Origin: UBA6522 sp965262365
GTDB taxonomy: Bacteria; Pseudomonadota; Gammaproteobacteria; Steroidobacterales; Rariloculaceae
Assembly: GCA_965262365.1 (NCBI GenBank)
Contig: OZ253541.1
Location: 2,666,001-2,730,000, forward strand
DNA length: 64,000 nucleotides
Direction: 5' to 3'
Shown: piece after piece, positions 17,125 through 25,961 of the stretch
How the letters are laid out: every line of letters starts with the position of its first letter
Position numbering within the stretch: the first letter of the stretch is position 1
Notes under the pieces: model-generated
The model's input: only the letters and a program-made list of their open reading frames with translations
What the model was told of the DNA's origin: nothing
The model's database searches: none
Made by a program: the position numbers and the translations under genes

Positions 17125-18772
17125 CAGCAATTCCCGCTAACGCGTTTTGCACGCTCGCGGTGTCGATTCGATCGCGCCGTGCGGGCGTGAGCCGATCGGT
17201 GGGGGAAGCCATCCTCTCCGGCTCGGTTGCCGACGTGTCGTTTGGCTATCGTGGTGTCCCTGAAGAACCGTTTCTCGCACACCCGGGCGCGGCGTGGAGT
17301 CAGGAGGTGTCATACAGCACCAGTTCACTTCGGTGCCCGAACGCCAGCGCCCGATACAACGTTTCCCAGTCCGGGATGAACAGTTGCAGGAACAGCGCCC
17401 GCAGTTGTTCCCAGAAGTAGCGGGGACGCCCGGCCTTCGCCTGTGCGGCCTGGAACAGCCGGCAGCAACGCTGCTGGATTTGGTCGATGAGAAACGCCAG
17501 CATCATCAGGTACGCGAACACCGTCGCCAGATGCTTCTCGCCGTGACCGAAGTTGTGCTCGAAGCGATAGCCTTGGTTCTTCAGGGTATTGAACGTCTCG
17601 TTCTCGATCCGCCACCGGGCCCGCCCGGCGCGCATCAAGTCCATGACGTTGGAATTGTCGATCGGCAGGTCCGTGACCCACGAGAAGTGGCGTTGCTTGC
17701 CGTTGGGCTTGAACTCCCAATATTCCAGGAAGTTCACCTCCAACTCGAAGTTCGCGTCGTTCAGCGGCGCACCGTTGAGGTAACGGAACCGATGCCGCAC
17801 GCCGTCGGTGTCGACGATCTCCACGACCTTCGTCGCCGGCGTCGCCTCCACCCATTGGAACAGATGTGCGTGATCCCCCGGCTTGGCGCCCAGGATGAAT
17901 CGCATGTCCAACTGCTTCAGCAACTCGATGTGCGGGCCGTTGGACGCCAGCCCATCCTCCACCACCGCCAGCTTCAAATGCGGATGCTCCCGGCGCACGT
18001 CCTTGAGCAAGCGTTTCACCGCGTTGCGCTCGCAGTCGTTCTTCCTCGCCCCGTCGCCCTTCACAATCGGCTCCGGCGCCAGCGGAAACACCTCGCGCTG
18101 CCGCGGATGCACCAGCACCGCGCCCAGCAACTGATGGTAATACGTGATCCGACCGTCGCGGTGGCGCTTGCGGCAGCAATGATCGCAATGCACCTTCGAG
18201 GAGGAGAAATACCCCGTGCCGTCCACGCTCAGCAGGTAGTGTCCGCCCAGGCAGGTGAAACCCTCCAGACCTCCGCCCCGCTGCAACGCCGCCAACACGC
18301 GCTTGAACGCCCGCCTCAAGCCGTGCGGGTCCACCTCGTCCAATCGCTCCCGCAGCGTCGTGTCCGACGGCGCCCGGCCCACTGCGTACAGACTCTTCAG
18401 GTTCGAGCGAATCAACGCCTTGCCCCGGGCGTCGCGCTCGAACTGCAACAGCGAGGCGTACTTCAACCCGAAGATTGCCAGCCCCGACATCAAACAGTCC
18501 GTCAGGTTCAAGCCCCGTCCGGCCACGGTGTCCTCGATGCGGTTAAAGCTGGCGCGCACCTCCCGGAGCAAGCCCGGGGCGCTCAAGGTCTTGCGAAGGC
18601 GAGGGCGGGGCGCTTGGGCTGAAATGGACAACTTGGACATGGTTCATGACCCGATGGTTGAAAATACCGTGCCATGATACTGATTCAAACCAAAAAGTTT
18701 ACGAAAAACGTTTCTGAAAGCCTTCTGAAACCCGCTTCATCGCTCGCTTTTCAAAGGAAGCGGGAATTGCTG
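17125..18772 (-). mobile_element. intact insertion sequence (1648 bp), IS4-superfamily-like
   Basis: Ends are defined by perfect 14-bp terminal inverted repeats (CAGCAATTCCCGCT at 17125-17138 and its complement at 18759-18772) and flanked by a 9-bp direct target duplication, TTATATGGT. One full-length transposase fills the element. Intact repeats, an identical target duplication and an unbroken transposase imply a fairly recent insertion that may still be active. It landed in AT-rich DNA just upstream of a ribbon-helix-helix gene. The exact IS group needs a comparison with ISfinder. Confidence 0.93.
17300..18640 (-). CDS. DDE transposase of the insertion sequence
   Basis: A 446-residue transposase with an RNase H-like DDE core: the first Asp in YLLSVDGTGYFSS, the second probably in KLAVVEDGLASNG, and the Glu in RWRIENETFNTLKNQGY, a YREK-like signature of IS4-superfamily enzymes. 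A short Cys/His cluster (HCDHCCRKRH) is present. It is unbroken, starts at ATG 18640 inside the inverted repeats, and is the only gene of the element. Confidence 0.93.
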   Translation of the reverse strand: MSKLSISAQAPRPRLRKTLSAPGLLREVRASFNRIEDTVAGRGLNLTDCLMSGLAIFGLKYASLLQFERDARGKALIRSNLKSLYAVGRAPSDTTLRERLDEVDPHGLRRAFKRVLAALQRGGGLEGFTCLGGHYLLSVDGTGYFSSSKVHCDHCCRKRHRDGRITYYHQLLGAVLVHPRQREVFPLAPEPIVKGDGARKNDCERNAVKRLLKDVRREHPHLKLAVVEDGLASNGPHIELLKQLDMRFILGAKPGDHAHLFQWVEATPATKVVEIVDTDGVRHRFRYLNGAPLNDANFELEVNFLEYWEFKPNGKQRHFSWVTDLPIDNSNVMDLMRAGRARWRIENETFNTLKNQGYRFEHNFGHGEKHLATVFAYLMMLAFLIDQIQQRCCRLFQAAQAKAGRPRYFWEQLRALFLQLFIPDWETLYRALAFGHRSELVLYDTS

Positions 18773-18781
18773 TTATATGGT
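18773..18781. repeat. right 9-bp target-site duplication of the insertion sequence
   Basis: TTATATGGT immediately outside the right inverted repeat, identical to 17116-17124. Removing the element and one copy would place the AT-rich tract directly in front of the ribbon-helix-helix gene at 18808. Confidence 0.9.
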
Positions 18782-18807
18782 GTAACTTTTAATATCAAAT
18801 AAAGCCG

Positions 18808-19266
18808 ATGAAAGCATTCACTTTACGGATTAGGAATGAGGACGACGCGGCGGCACTAAGGGAATTGGAGCGGTTCACCGGGTCGCGCACCAGGAGCAAA
18901 GCGGTGTGGGAAGCGATACGGAAATACCCCTCGACCAGCAGTCTGCATGCAAACCTTGTCGAGGAGTCGCACGAGTCCGAATGGCGCTACCTGCGCCTGT
19001 TGGAGGCGCTGAACGACATGCAGAACGCGCGCGAACGACTGGATCGGGAGATTGCAACCGGGATGAAGATTCGCGGACAGTTGTCTTTGAAGCACCGGAT
19101 GCAATCCGAGGCGATGGCCAGTTCGGCAATCGGGACCGGCGGCTACGACAGCATCGACGACCCGCCGCACGAGTCCGATGACGAGGAGACGCGAGGACGG
19201 AAGCAGGAGCGAGCACGGCGTACCGCGGCAAGGCGTCGCCGAAGACCGGGCCGAGGCGGTCGATAG
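18808..19266 (+). CDS. hypothetical protein with ribbon-helix-helix-like N-terminus and coiled coil
   Basis: A 152-residue protein of unknown function. Residues 1-45 (FTLRIRNEDDAAALRELERF then SRTRSKAVWEAIRKY) look like a CopG/MetJ-type ribbon-helix-helix DNA-binding domain. Residues about 55-90 are a predicted coiled coil (RYLRLLEALNDMQNARERLD), followed by an acidic patch (DDPPHESDDEE) and a strongly basic Arg-rich tail (about 125-152). It may be a plasmid- or TA-type regulator or accessory factor, but no partner toxin is adjacent. The IS inserted 36 bases before its ATG, which probably changed its promoter. Confidence 0.7.
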   Translation: MKAFTLRIRNEDDAAALRELERFTGSRTRSKAVWEAIRKYPSTSSLHANLVEESHESEWRYLRLLEALNDMQNARERLDREIATGMKIRGQLSLKHRMQSEAMASSAIGTGGYDSIDDPPHESDDEETRGRKQERARRTAARRRRRPGRGGR

Positions 19267-19269
19267 AGC

Positions 19270-20580
19270 TTACATCGACCCGTAGCTGGACCGATCCACT
19301 TCCTCGCCACGCATGTACACCGATGCGATCCGACGCGTATTGGTGATGTCCTCCAGCGGGTCCGCCTCGAGCACGATGAAGTCGGCACTCTTGCCGGCCG
19401 CGATAGTACCCATCTCATCCAGGCCGATCGTTGCCGCGGCATTTTGCGTTGCGGCGACGATGACATCGGCCGGCGACATGCCTGCGGCGACCATGTCTTC
19501 CATCTCCACATGCGAGATCCAGGGCGTATTGCCGTCGGTGCCGAACGCAATGATCATGCCGGCCTCGCTCATTCTGGCGAGATTGCGCGCCTGAATCCCG
19601 TGGGCTTCCTGAATGTCCGGATTGTCCCCGGCGGCTTCAAGCTCGGCGATCTCTTCGTCCGACAGGGCACCGGCCAGCCAGCCGAGATCGGTGGCGACGC
19701 CGCGGGCCGCGAGGTTCGGGATTAGCACGGTATCGGGACGCTCGCTGAGCAACTCGAGAAATTCGTCGTCGACATCCTGGTCGCGAACGCCGTGAGCGAA
19801 GATATCCACACCCGCGCGCAGCAAACCCTTGGCGTCCTCGAGATCGAAGATGTGCGCGGAAACCCTGACGCCGTTCTGGTGCGCCTCGTCGATGGCCGCC
19901 CCGTACAGTTCCGGAGTGAGCTGTTCAAACTGCCCGTCGCGGTCATCGACCCAGAGCTTGATCAGGTCGACATTGCGGGCCACCTCGGTTCGAACGGCTT
20001 CCCGGGCCTCCTCCTCCGTATCGATCCAATGGACCACTCGGCGTCCCGGCTCGGGACGGGTGATGCCCAACCCGGCGGACCGAAACCGCGCGGCGCCGGA
20101 AATCTCTTCATCTCGCAGCGCCAGTGATTCCTCGGTATCGTCGGAACCCATGCTGAGAGCGGCGCCGACGCCGAAGTAGGCGCGCTGGCGCAAGTCGTTG
20201 ATGAGCGCGTCGCGGCCCGTATTCATGTGCACGTGGGAATCCACGATCGCCGGCATGACGGTCATTCCGCTGAGATCCACACTGGTGGCTCCCTCCGGCG
20301 CGGAAACTTCGCCGGCGGGTCCCACCGCCAAGATCACCCCGTCGTCGACGACCACGGCCGCATTGTCAATGGGGTCCGAACCGTCGCCAACGATCACGCG
20401 TGCGCCTTCGTACACGACAGCGGTCACCGGCGCGACATCGGCTGCAGGTTCAACGTCGGTCAGCGGTTCTTCCGTTGCGGTGTCGGTGGCGGGACCGCAT
20501 GCCGCCAGCGACAGGATAGCCAATGCCCACAGCGGCGCCGTAGCGTTGGCAATTCTCAATTCGGCCATTTCCTGTTTCAT
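19270..20580 (-). CDS. amidohydrolase-family lipoprotein (imidazolonepropionase-like)
   Basis: A 436-residue exported metal-dependent hydrolase. The signal peptide ends in lipobox LAAC (Cys28). The composite-domain beta strands come first, then the TIM barrel with the metal-binding HxH (VDSHVHMN, His116 and His118), a likely metal-bridging Lys in LIKLWVDD, a His in VSAHIFD and the Asp in FGTDGNTPW. Related secreted enzymes hydrolyse cyclic amides or dipeptides; the substrate is not deducible. ATG 20580 follows AAGGGGA at good spacing. It is divergent from the glycerophosphodiesterase gene. Confidence 0.88.
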   Translation of the reverse strand: MKQEMAELRIANATAPLWALAILSLAACGPATDTATEEPLTDVEPAADVAPVTAVVYEGARVIVGDGSDPIDNAAVVVDDGVILAVGPAGEVSAPEGATSVDLSGMTVMPAIVDSHVHMNTGRDALINDLRQRAYFGVGAALSMGSDDTEESLALRDEEISGAARFRSAGLGITRPEPGRRVVHWIDTEEEAREAVRTEVARNVDLIKLWVDDRDGQFEQLTPELYGAAIDEAHQNGVRVSAHIFDLEDAKGLLRAGVDIFAHGVRDQDVDDEFLELLSERPDTVLIPNLAARGVATDLGWLAGALSDEEIAELEAAGDNPDIQEAHGIQARNLARMSEAGMIIAFGTDGNTPWISHVEMEDMVAAGMSPADVIVAATQNAAATIGLDEMGTIAAGKSADFIVLEADPLEDITNTRRIASVYMRGEEVDRSSYGSM

Positions 20581-20710
20581 GAAAGTCCCCTTAGTTGCTT
20601 ATCGGCTTGATTGTACTCCTGCAGCGGAGCAGTCGCGACCGCGCGCGGGACGTTCACCGCGAGACGTTCGCCCTGTTTTGGCGTCAGGCCTTCACTGTCG
20701 ATCCGATAGA

Positions 20711-21898
20711 ATGAATCATGCGATGCACACTCAACGTATCTCACCTCTGTTCGTTGCGACAGAGCGATGCCAACCTGGCCGCGGACCAGTGAGGCAGGCG
20801 GGGCTATTGCCGCGGGCTGCCAGGCTCATACTCGCATTCTCCCTTTCGCTGCACGCGTTCTTCCTTTCGCTGCTCGCGCTCGTCCTTTCAACGGGATGCA
20901 CGGATCGCACTGCGGATCGTCCGGTAGAACGTCTTGAACCACTACCCAAACCGCTCGTCATCGCCCACAGGGGGGCCAGCGGCCATTTGCCGGAACACAC
21001 GCTGGAATCCTACGCGCTGGCCATCGAACAGGGCGCTCACTTCATCGAAACGGACCTCGTGATGACCGGGGACGGCGTACTGATCGCGCGTCACGAAAAC
21101 GATTTGTCCGACACCACGGACGTGGCGGAGAAATTCCCCGATCGAAGGCGCACCAAACTTGTGGATGGCCAGCAGGTGGACGGTTGGTTTTCCGAGGACT
21201 TCACGATGGCGGAGATCAAGACCCTCCGCGCGACGGAGCGACTTCCGTTTCGGGATCAATCCAACAACGGCAAATTCGAGATCCCAAGCTTCGAAGAAGT
21301 GATTCAACTGGTCATCGGCAGAAGCCGCGAATCGGGACGCAGCATCGGCATCTACCCGGAAACCAAGCATCCTTCCCACTTCGCCGCACTGGGGCTGCCG
21401 CTGGAAGAACCCCTCGTGGCTGCACTGGAAAGGCACAGCCTCAATCGCGCCGACGCCCCGGTGTTCATTCAATCCTTCGAAGTCGGCAATCTCGGGAAGC
21501 TGAACGAAATGACCGATGTGCCCCTGATCCAGCTCGTCAGTGCGGCACATTTGGCACCCTACGATCAGGCGTCGGCCGGCGCCGGCCTGACCTACGGCGA
21601 GATGATCACCGACTCGGGACTACGGGACATTGCCGCTTACGCCGACGGAATCGGCCCGTGGAAAGACCTGATTGTGCCCCGGGATGAGGAGGGTAACCTG
21701 GGGTCGCCGACGAGCTTGATCAACCGGGTCCATGCGTATACCTTTCGGTCCGAGGCGCGCTATCTCGCCCGGCAGCACGATGGCGATCCGGGTGCCGAAT
21801 ACCGTCAGTTCTTCAGCCTGGACGTTGACGGCGTCTTCACCGATTTTCCCGACGCGGCGACAAGGGCCGCGCAGGATCCAGCGGCAGGGGAACCCTGA
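20711..21898 (+). CDS. glycerophosphodiester phosphodiesterase (GlpQ-like) lipoprotein
   Basis: A 395-residue GDPD-family enzyme that would release glycerol 3-phosphate from glycerophosphodiesters outside the cytoplasm. Catalytic features are the HRG motif (VIAHRGASGHLPEHTLES, His86), ExD (FIETDLVMT, about 113-115) and the second His in IARHEND. A hydrophobic segment ending in LSTGC (Cys63) indicates a lipoprotein with an unusually long pre-signal part; ATG 20723 is an equally good start. Length fits periplasmic GlpQ enzymes. It is convergent with the DUF6152 gene. Confidence 0.9.
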   Translation: MNHAMHTQRISPLFVATERCQPGRGPVRQAGLLPRAARLILAFSLSLHAFFLSLLALVLSTGCTDRTADRPVERLEPLPKPLVIAHRGASGHLPEHTLESYALAIEQGAHFIETDLVMTGDGVLIARHENDLSDTTDVAEKFPDRRRTKLVDGQQVDGWFSEDFTMAEIKTLRATERLPFRDQSNNGKFEIPSFEEVIQLVIGRSRESGRSIGIYPETKHPSHFAALGLPLEEPLVAALERHSLNRADAPVFIQSFEVGNLGKLNEMTDVPLIQLVSAAHLAPYDQASAGAGLTYGEMITDSGLRDIAAYADGIGPWKDLIVPRDEEGNLGSPTSLINRVHAYTFRSEARYLARQHDGDPGAEYRQFFSLDVDGVFTDFPDAATRAAQDPAAGEP

Positions 21899-21899
21899 C

Positions 21900-22922
21900 T
21901 TATTCCACCAGCGTGCAGCCGTAGGCCTGCAGCGCCTCCCCGGGCACCCAGTCCCAGTGCCAGCGCAGGACGAGCGGTTCCAGCAATGTCTCCGGATCGA
22001 TAATGACCACCTCATAGTCCAGGCGGGACTCGTCTTCGCTGAGCGTGAATCGCTCGACCGACTGGATCTGCCGGCTCTGCGGGGTACCGGCATCGTCGAA
22101 ATAGCCCCAATCGATATCCGTGGTGGTCACTACCAGCGAGTTTCCCTCCCAACGGCCGGTGGAAAAGCCCAGCGGCGTCCCTGGCTGGTCACCGCCGTTC
22201 CCGGCGTCGGTCATGCGAATCGTGCGATCGATGTCCCAGAGTTCCATCTCGAGCAGGATTTCGTCTCCATGGTTGCTGAATTCGATGGGGAAAGGATTGT
22301 CCATCACCAGCGGCATACCTGCAGCAATGCAGCGCAGCGCAGGGTCATCGACCAGAGGATCGTACTGCGCCTGCCCCGCCAGCGCCTGTGGCTTGTATGC
22401 GGGCTCAACTACGGGTCGGTCGGAAGTCCGGCCATAGGTCCAGACCCGGAAAATGCCTTGCGCCTCGCGCGCGCCCGCTTCAGCCGCCTCCTCCGTGATG
22501 TGGACACCGAACTGCGGCTGGTGCCCGAATCGCGCCGCCAGCGTGGGGAACATGGGCAATGACCGGCCATCGGGGAGATCGATACTCACGCCGATCATTT
22601 CCTGCGGGTAAACTCTGGAGGGATATCCCGAGATGGCAACGCGGTCGCCCACGGCCGCGATGCCTGCCGTCACGCCCAAGCGCCGCAGCAGCGTGGGTCC
22701 GCCGGACTCCACGTGCCACAGTTCAGATCCGGCGCCGCCGGCATCCGATTCGATTGTCAACAACACGTGCGGATTCTGCCACCGCATCGAGGTCAGAACG
22801 CCCTCGATCGTCATCGGTACGGACGTATCGAAAAAGGCGCCAACCGCGTGATGAGCCCGCGTCGCCATCGGCAGCATCGAACCGAGAGCCAGCAGGAAAC
22901 CGAGAGCCTTCATGGTTTCCAT
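21900..22922 (-). CDS. DUF6152-family exported protein
   Basis: A 340-residue protein with a signal peptide (residues 1-23, ending ATRA) followed by the characteristic AHHAVGAFFDTSVPMTIEGVL and WQNPHVLLTIE segments of the DUF6152 family. The second half (NPFPIEFSNHGDEILLEMELWDIDRTIRM) is a lipocalin-like or all-beta region also seen in longer relatives. Function is unknown. The N-terminal His-His may bind metal (inference). It is convergent with the glycerophosphodiesterase gene, the stops separated by one base. Confidence 0.75.
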   Translation of the reverse strand: METMKALGFLLALGSMLPMATRAHHAVGAFFDTSVPMTIEGVLTSMRWQNPHVLLTIESDAGGAGSELWHVESGGPTLLRRLGVTAGIAAVGDRVAISGYPSRVYPQEMIGVSIDLPDGRSLPMFPTLAARFGHQPQFGVHITEEAAEAGAREAQGIFRVWTYGRTSDRPVVEPAYKPQALAGQAQYDPLVDDPALRCIAAGMPLVMDNPFPIEFSNHGDEILLEMELWDIDRTIRMTDAGNGGDQPGTPLGFSTGRWEGNSLVVTTTDIDWGYFDDAGTPQSRQIQSVERFTLSEDESRLDYEVVIIDPETLLEPLVLRWHWDWVPGEALQAYGCTLVE

Positions 22923-22972
22923 TGTGTGGTTCCGAACCGGATCAAGTCAAAGACATGATTCTTTCACCGGCC

Positions 22973-23585
22973 CTAATCGAATTGAACCAATACTTCTCCA
23001 AGAAACTGCTCATAGGGCAGCGCCAAACCCAACCGCTCGAAGCGTTGTGCAAATTCGCCCTGGTAAATGCCATAGGCCGTGACGTTCCGCTTGGCGATTC
23101 GCACGAATCGACCAAGCCCCTTGAACATCCTTGCCCGCGCCTTGATGGATGACTTGATTGCCAGCGCGATGCGCTGAGTGCTTGTTTCAATCACAAGGAC
23201 GACTTCAACGCCAAAAGCATCGCGATAGCTGCTAATGCGCCAGCCCTTCTTGTGAAGCCGGTTGTAGTAGATGACTTGAAGGATCAGCCATTGTTCGAAA
23301 AGGATTCCCATGTACCTGCGAATGGCGTCCTTGTTGATTTCGCTGACCGCGGCGCAGTTTTCGAGCCGAGGAACCAGTGAGAAGAAAACGCAGATGGCCG
23401 TGCGAGTCAATCAGCGCCTGAACGCTGTTGAGAATGCTCGGAATGCGTTGCACTTCATCAATGAGGATGACCTGCTTCGTGGCCGGCAAGGCCTGCGCCA
23501 TGCGTTTGATCAATCCAGGATCGTTGAGATGTTGCCTGAACGTCTCCTCGTCGGCCAGATTCATTGAATTTAGCGCACAACACAA
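22973..23585 (-). pseudogene. remnant of an AAA-ATPase/DUF4143 protein
   Basis: Two pieces of one family lie in different frames. The upstream piece (about 23350-23585) retains the Walker B region (KQVILIDEVQRIPSILN) and sensor-1 LRFLLTGSSARKLRR but lacks the Walker A P-loop. The downstream piece (about 22973-23330) is the DUF4143/nuclease-like C-terminus (GILFEQWLILQVIYYN, then EVVLVIETSTQRIALAIKSS). The middle of the protein is deleted and the frame shifted, so the gene is dead. Such ATPases are common in mobile or TA-like contexts. Confidence 0.82.
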
Positions 23586-23592
23586 GCAGTTA

Positions 23593-24915
23593 TCAGGTCA
23601 GCGGCGGATGATCCGTCCACTGGACCTGCCACCGCGACCGGCCGTCCCCACCATCGCCCGCCGCCGCTGAAATCCACAGGTCGCCCACCGCCACCAGGTC
23701 ATCCTCGCGGTAGAGCAATGGAATCCTGGCCCTGAGCCACGCTGGAACACCCGCCTCCTGAAGCCACTTCTTGAGCGGGCGGCTGTGCCGGCGCCCCATC
23801 GGCCTGATGCGCTCTCCCCCCTCTCTGAAGCGAACAGCGAAGCCCTGTTTGGCCCAGTTCCGCGGAAATCCGGGACCGGCGCCCGAAACCAGCCGCAGTT
23901 TTCCCTCGGGTCCGCTCCACGGCCGGGCAAGGCTCACCTCCCCCGTGTACCCCGCCGGGGAGGCGGCCGGAAGCGGCTCGAGCAGATAGAGGCGATCCCT
24001 GTAGATTCGCGCCTCCCCGCCCGGCCACTGGACTCGGGTACGGGCGTCGCGGCGCCGTACCTCAAGCGCTTCCAGGAGCGTTTCCATCTGTCGCGTGTCG
24101 GGTACCGGCAGACCCAGCCGGATCATCGAATAGCGCAACAGGTTCCGCCGTCTGGCCGGGGAAAGGTCACGCAAGACCGAGCACTCCAAACGGCCTGAAT
24201 CGTCGGTGGCGTCCGCCCGTGCGACTTCGTCAAGGATTTGCTGGGCCTCCGCCATCTGGCTCGCTGCGCGGCCGACGGTGCGCGCCGCGGCCGGCCAGCG
24301 CGCCGCGATCCGGGGGATCAACTCGGCGCGAACGTAGTTGCGATCGAATCGGCAATCGCGGTTCGAGGGGTCTTCGAGCCATTCCAGCCCCCAGGCCCGT
24401 GCGGTGGCCAGAATTTCCTCACGAGTCACGCCAAGCAACGGTCGGGCCAGGTACCCGGAACAGAATGGTTGCAAACCAGCGATGCCTCTCAATCCTTTCA
24501 CGCCCGTACCCCGCAGCAGACGCATCATGACGGTCTCGAGCTGATCGTCGGCGTGGTGGGCCGTGAGCAGGGTCTCTTCCGGCTCGACAAGATCTTTCAG
24601 GGCCCGATACCGGACCTGGCGCGCCTGTGCCTCAAGACTCTCCCCCGGAATGGGTTCCACGAGACATCGCCTGCTCTCATAACCGACACCAAGGGCCGCG
24701 GCAGCGCCCCTGCAGTGACGTTCCCATGCCTCGGAATCCGGATGCAGTCCGTGATCGACGTGCAATGCGCGCACGTGCGGACGAGGCGACAATCGGCAAA
24801 GCGACGCGAGCAGGACCGTGGAATCGAGTCCACCGCTGAAGGCAACCGCAAAATTTCGCGGCGCACCCGGCAGTTCGGCCAGGCTTTGACTGAGGCTATC
24901 CAGCAGTTGTTTCAT
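23593..24915 (-). CDS. tilS: tRNA(Ile)-lysidine synthetase
   Basis: A 440-residue PP-loop ATPase that converts C34 of tRNA-Ile2 to lysidine so that it reads AUA. The P-loop SGGLDST is at residues 27-33 from ATG 24915; an earlier in-frame start lacks family similarity. The C-terminal TilS domain (GVPAWLRARIPLLYREDDLVAVGDLWI) is complete. It is the last gene of the long leftward cluster, 35 bases after accA. It is relevant here because lpxD in this genome seems to start on AUA. Confidence 0.96.
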   Translation of the reverse strand: MKQLLDSLSQSLAELPGAPRNFAVAFSGGLDSTVLLASLCRLSPRPHVRALHVDHGLHPDSEAWERHCRGAAAALGVGYESRRCLVEPIPGESLEAQARQVRYRALKDLVEPEETLLTAHHADDQLETVMMRLLRGTGVKGLRGIAGLQPFCSGYLARPLLGVTREEILATARAWGLEWLEDPSNRDCRFDRNYVRAELIPRIAARWPAAARTVGRAASQMAEAQQILDEVARADATDDSGRLECSVLRDLSPARRRNLLRYSMIRLGLPVPDTRQMETLLEALEVRRRDARTRVQWPGGEARIYRDRLYLLEPLPAASPAGYTGEVSLARPWSGPEGKLRLVSGAGPGFPRNWAKQGFAVRFREGGERIRPMGRRHSRPLKKWLQEAGVPAWLRARIPLLYREDDLVAVGDLWISAAAGDGGDGRSRWQVQWTDHPPLT

Positions 24916-24950
24916 TGGACCGGCGGCCTGGAACCTCCGCCGCACGCCAC

Positions 24951-25910
24951 TCAGCCTTCCTTGTACGTTCCATAGCCGGCAAGTCGGCTGCGCCGCTTCG
25001 CAAGCAGATCGTCGGCCGAGAGAATCTGCAGGTCGTTGAGCCCCTGCAGCAGGGCATTCTTGACCACCTCCGCGGTGGCCTGATAATTCCGGTGGGCACC
25101 TCCCAGCGGCTCGGGAATCACCTCGTCAATCAGCGCGAGCTTCTGCAACCGCTCGGCGGTGATACCCATGGCTTCGGCCGCCGCCGCCGCCTTTTCGGTA
25201 TTCTTCCAGAGAATGGATGCACAGCCCTCCGGCGAAATCACGGAGTAGATCCCGTACTGAAGCATGAGAATGCGGTCCGCCACGCCGATGGCCAGCGCGC
25301 CGCCGGAGCCACCTTCGCCGATGACGATACTCACGATGGGCACCTTCAGGCCGGCCATGACCAACAGGTTGCGGGCGATCGCTTCGCTTTGACCGCGCTC
25401 CTCCGCGCCCACGCCCGGATAGGCCCCGGGAGTGTCGATAAAGGTCACCAGGGGAACACCGAACTTCTCGGCCAGGCGCATCAGCCTCAGCGCCTTGCGA
25501 TAGCCTTCGGGGCTGGCCATTCCGTAGTTGCGCCGGATGCGCTCCTTGGTGTCGCGTCCCTTCTGATGACCGATCACCATCACCGGTTGACCTTCCAGGC
25601 GCGCGAGGCCGCCGACAAGTGACTGATCATCGGCATACATTCGATCCCCGTGCAGTTCCTGATAGTCCGAAAAACACCGCGAAACGTAGTCCATGGTGTA
25701 CGGCCGCTGCGGATGCCGGGCGAGATTGGCGATCTGCCACGACGACAGATTGGAGAAAATCCTGCGCGTCAGTGACTCGCTCTCACGGCGCAGTCGAGCG
25801 ATTTCTTCGGTGATGTTGAACTCGGAATCGTCCCCGACAAACTTGAGTTCGTCGATCTTCGCTTCAAGCTCGGCGATGGGCTGTTCAAAGTCCAGGAAGT
25901 TCAGGTCCAT
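24951..25910 (-). CDS. accA: acetyl-CoA carboxylase carboxyltransferase subunit alpha
   Basis: A 319-residue subunit that with AccD transfers carboxyl from biotin to acetyl-CoA, the first step of fatty acid synthesis. ATG 25910 (MDLNFLDFEQPIAELEAKI) is the usual N-terminus; a 12-residue in-frame extension is not conserved. Visible motifs are GDRMYADDQSLVGGLARLEG, TFIDTPGAYPGVGAEERGQ and GEGGSGGALAIGVAD. It lies directly downstream of dnaE, the standard dnaE-accA order. Confidence 0.98.
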   Translation of the reverse strand: MDLNFLDFEQPIAELEAKIDELKFVGDDSEFNITEEIARLRRESESLTRRIFSNLSSWQIANLARHPQRPYTMDYVSRCFSDYQELHGDRMYADDQSLVGGLARLEGQPVMVIGHQKGRDTKERIRRNYGMASPEGYRKALRLMRLAEKFGVPLVTFIDTPGAYPGVGAEERGQSEAIARNLLVMAGLKVPIVSIVIGEGGSGGALAIGVADRILMLQYGIYSVISPEGCASILWKNTEKAAAAAEAMGITAERLQKLALIDEVIPEPLGGAHRNYQATAEVVKNALLQGLNDLQILSADDLLAKRRSRLAGYGTYKEG

Positions 25911-25961
25911 GGGCGGACCATACCCGCAAGGCCGGAATCGTGACAAGTCAGGTCGAGGCGA

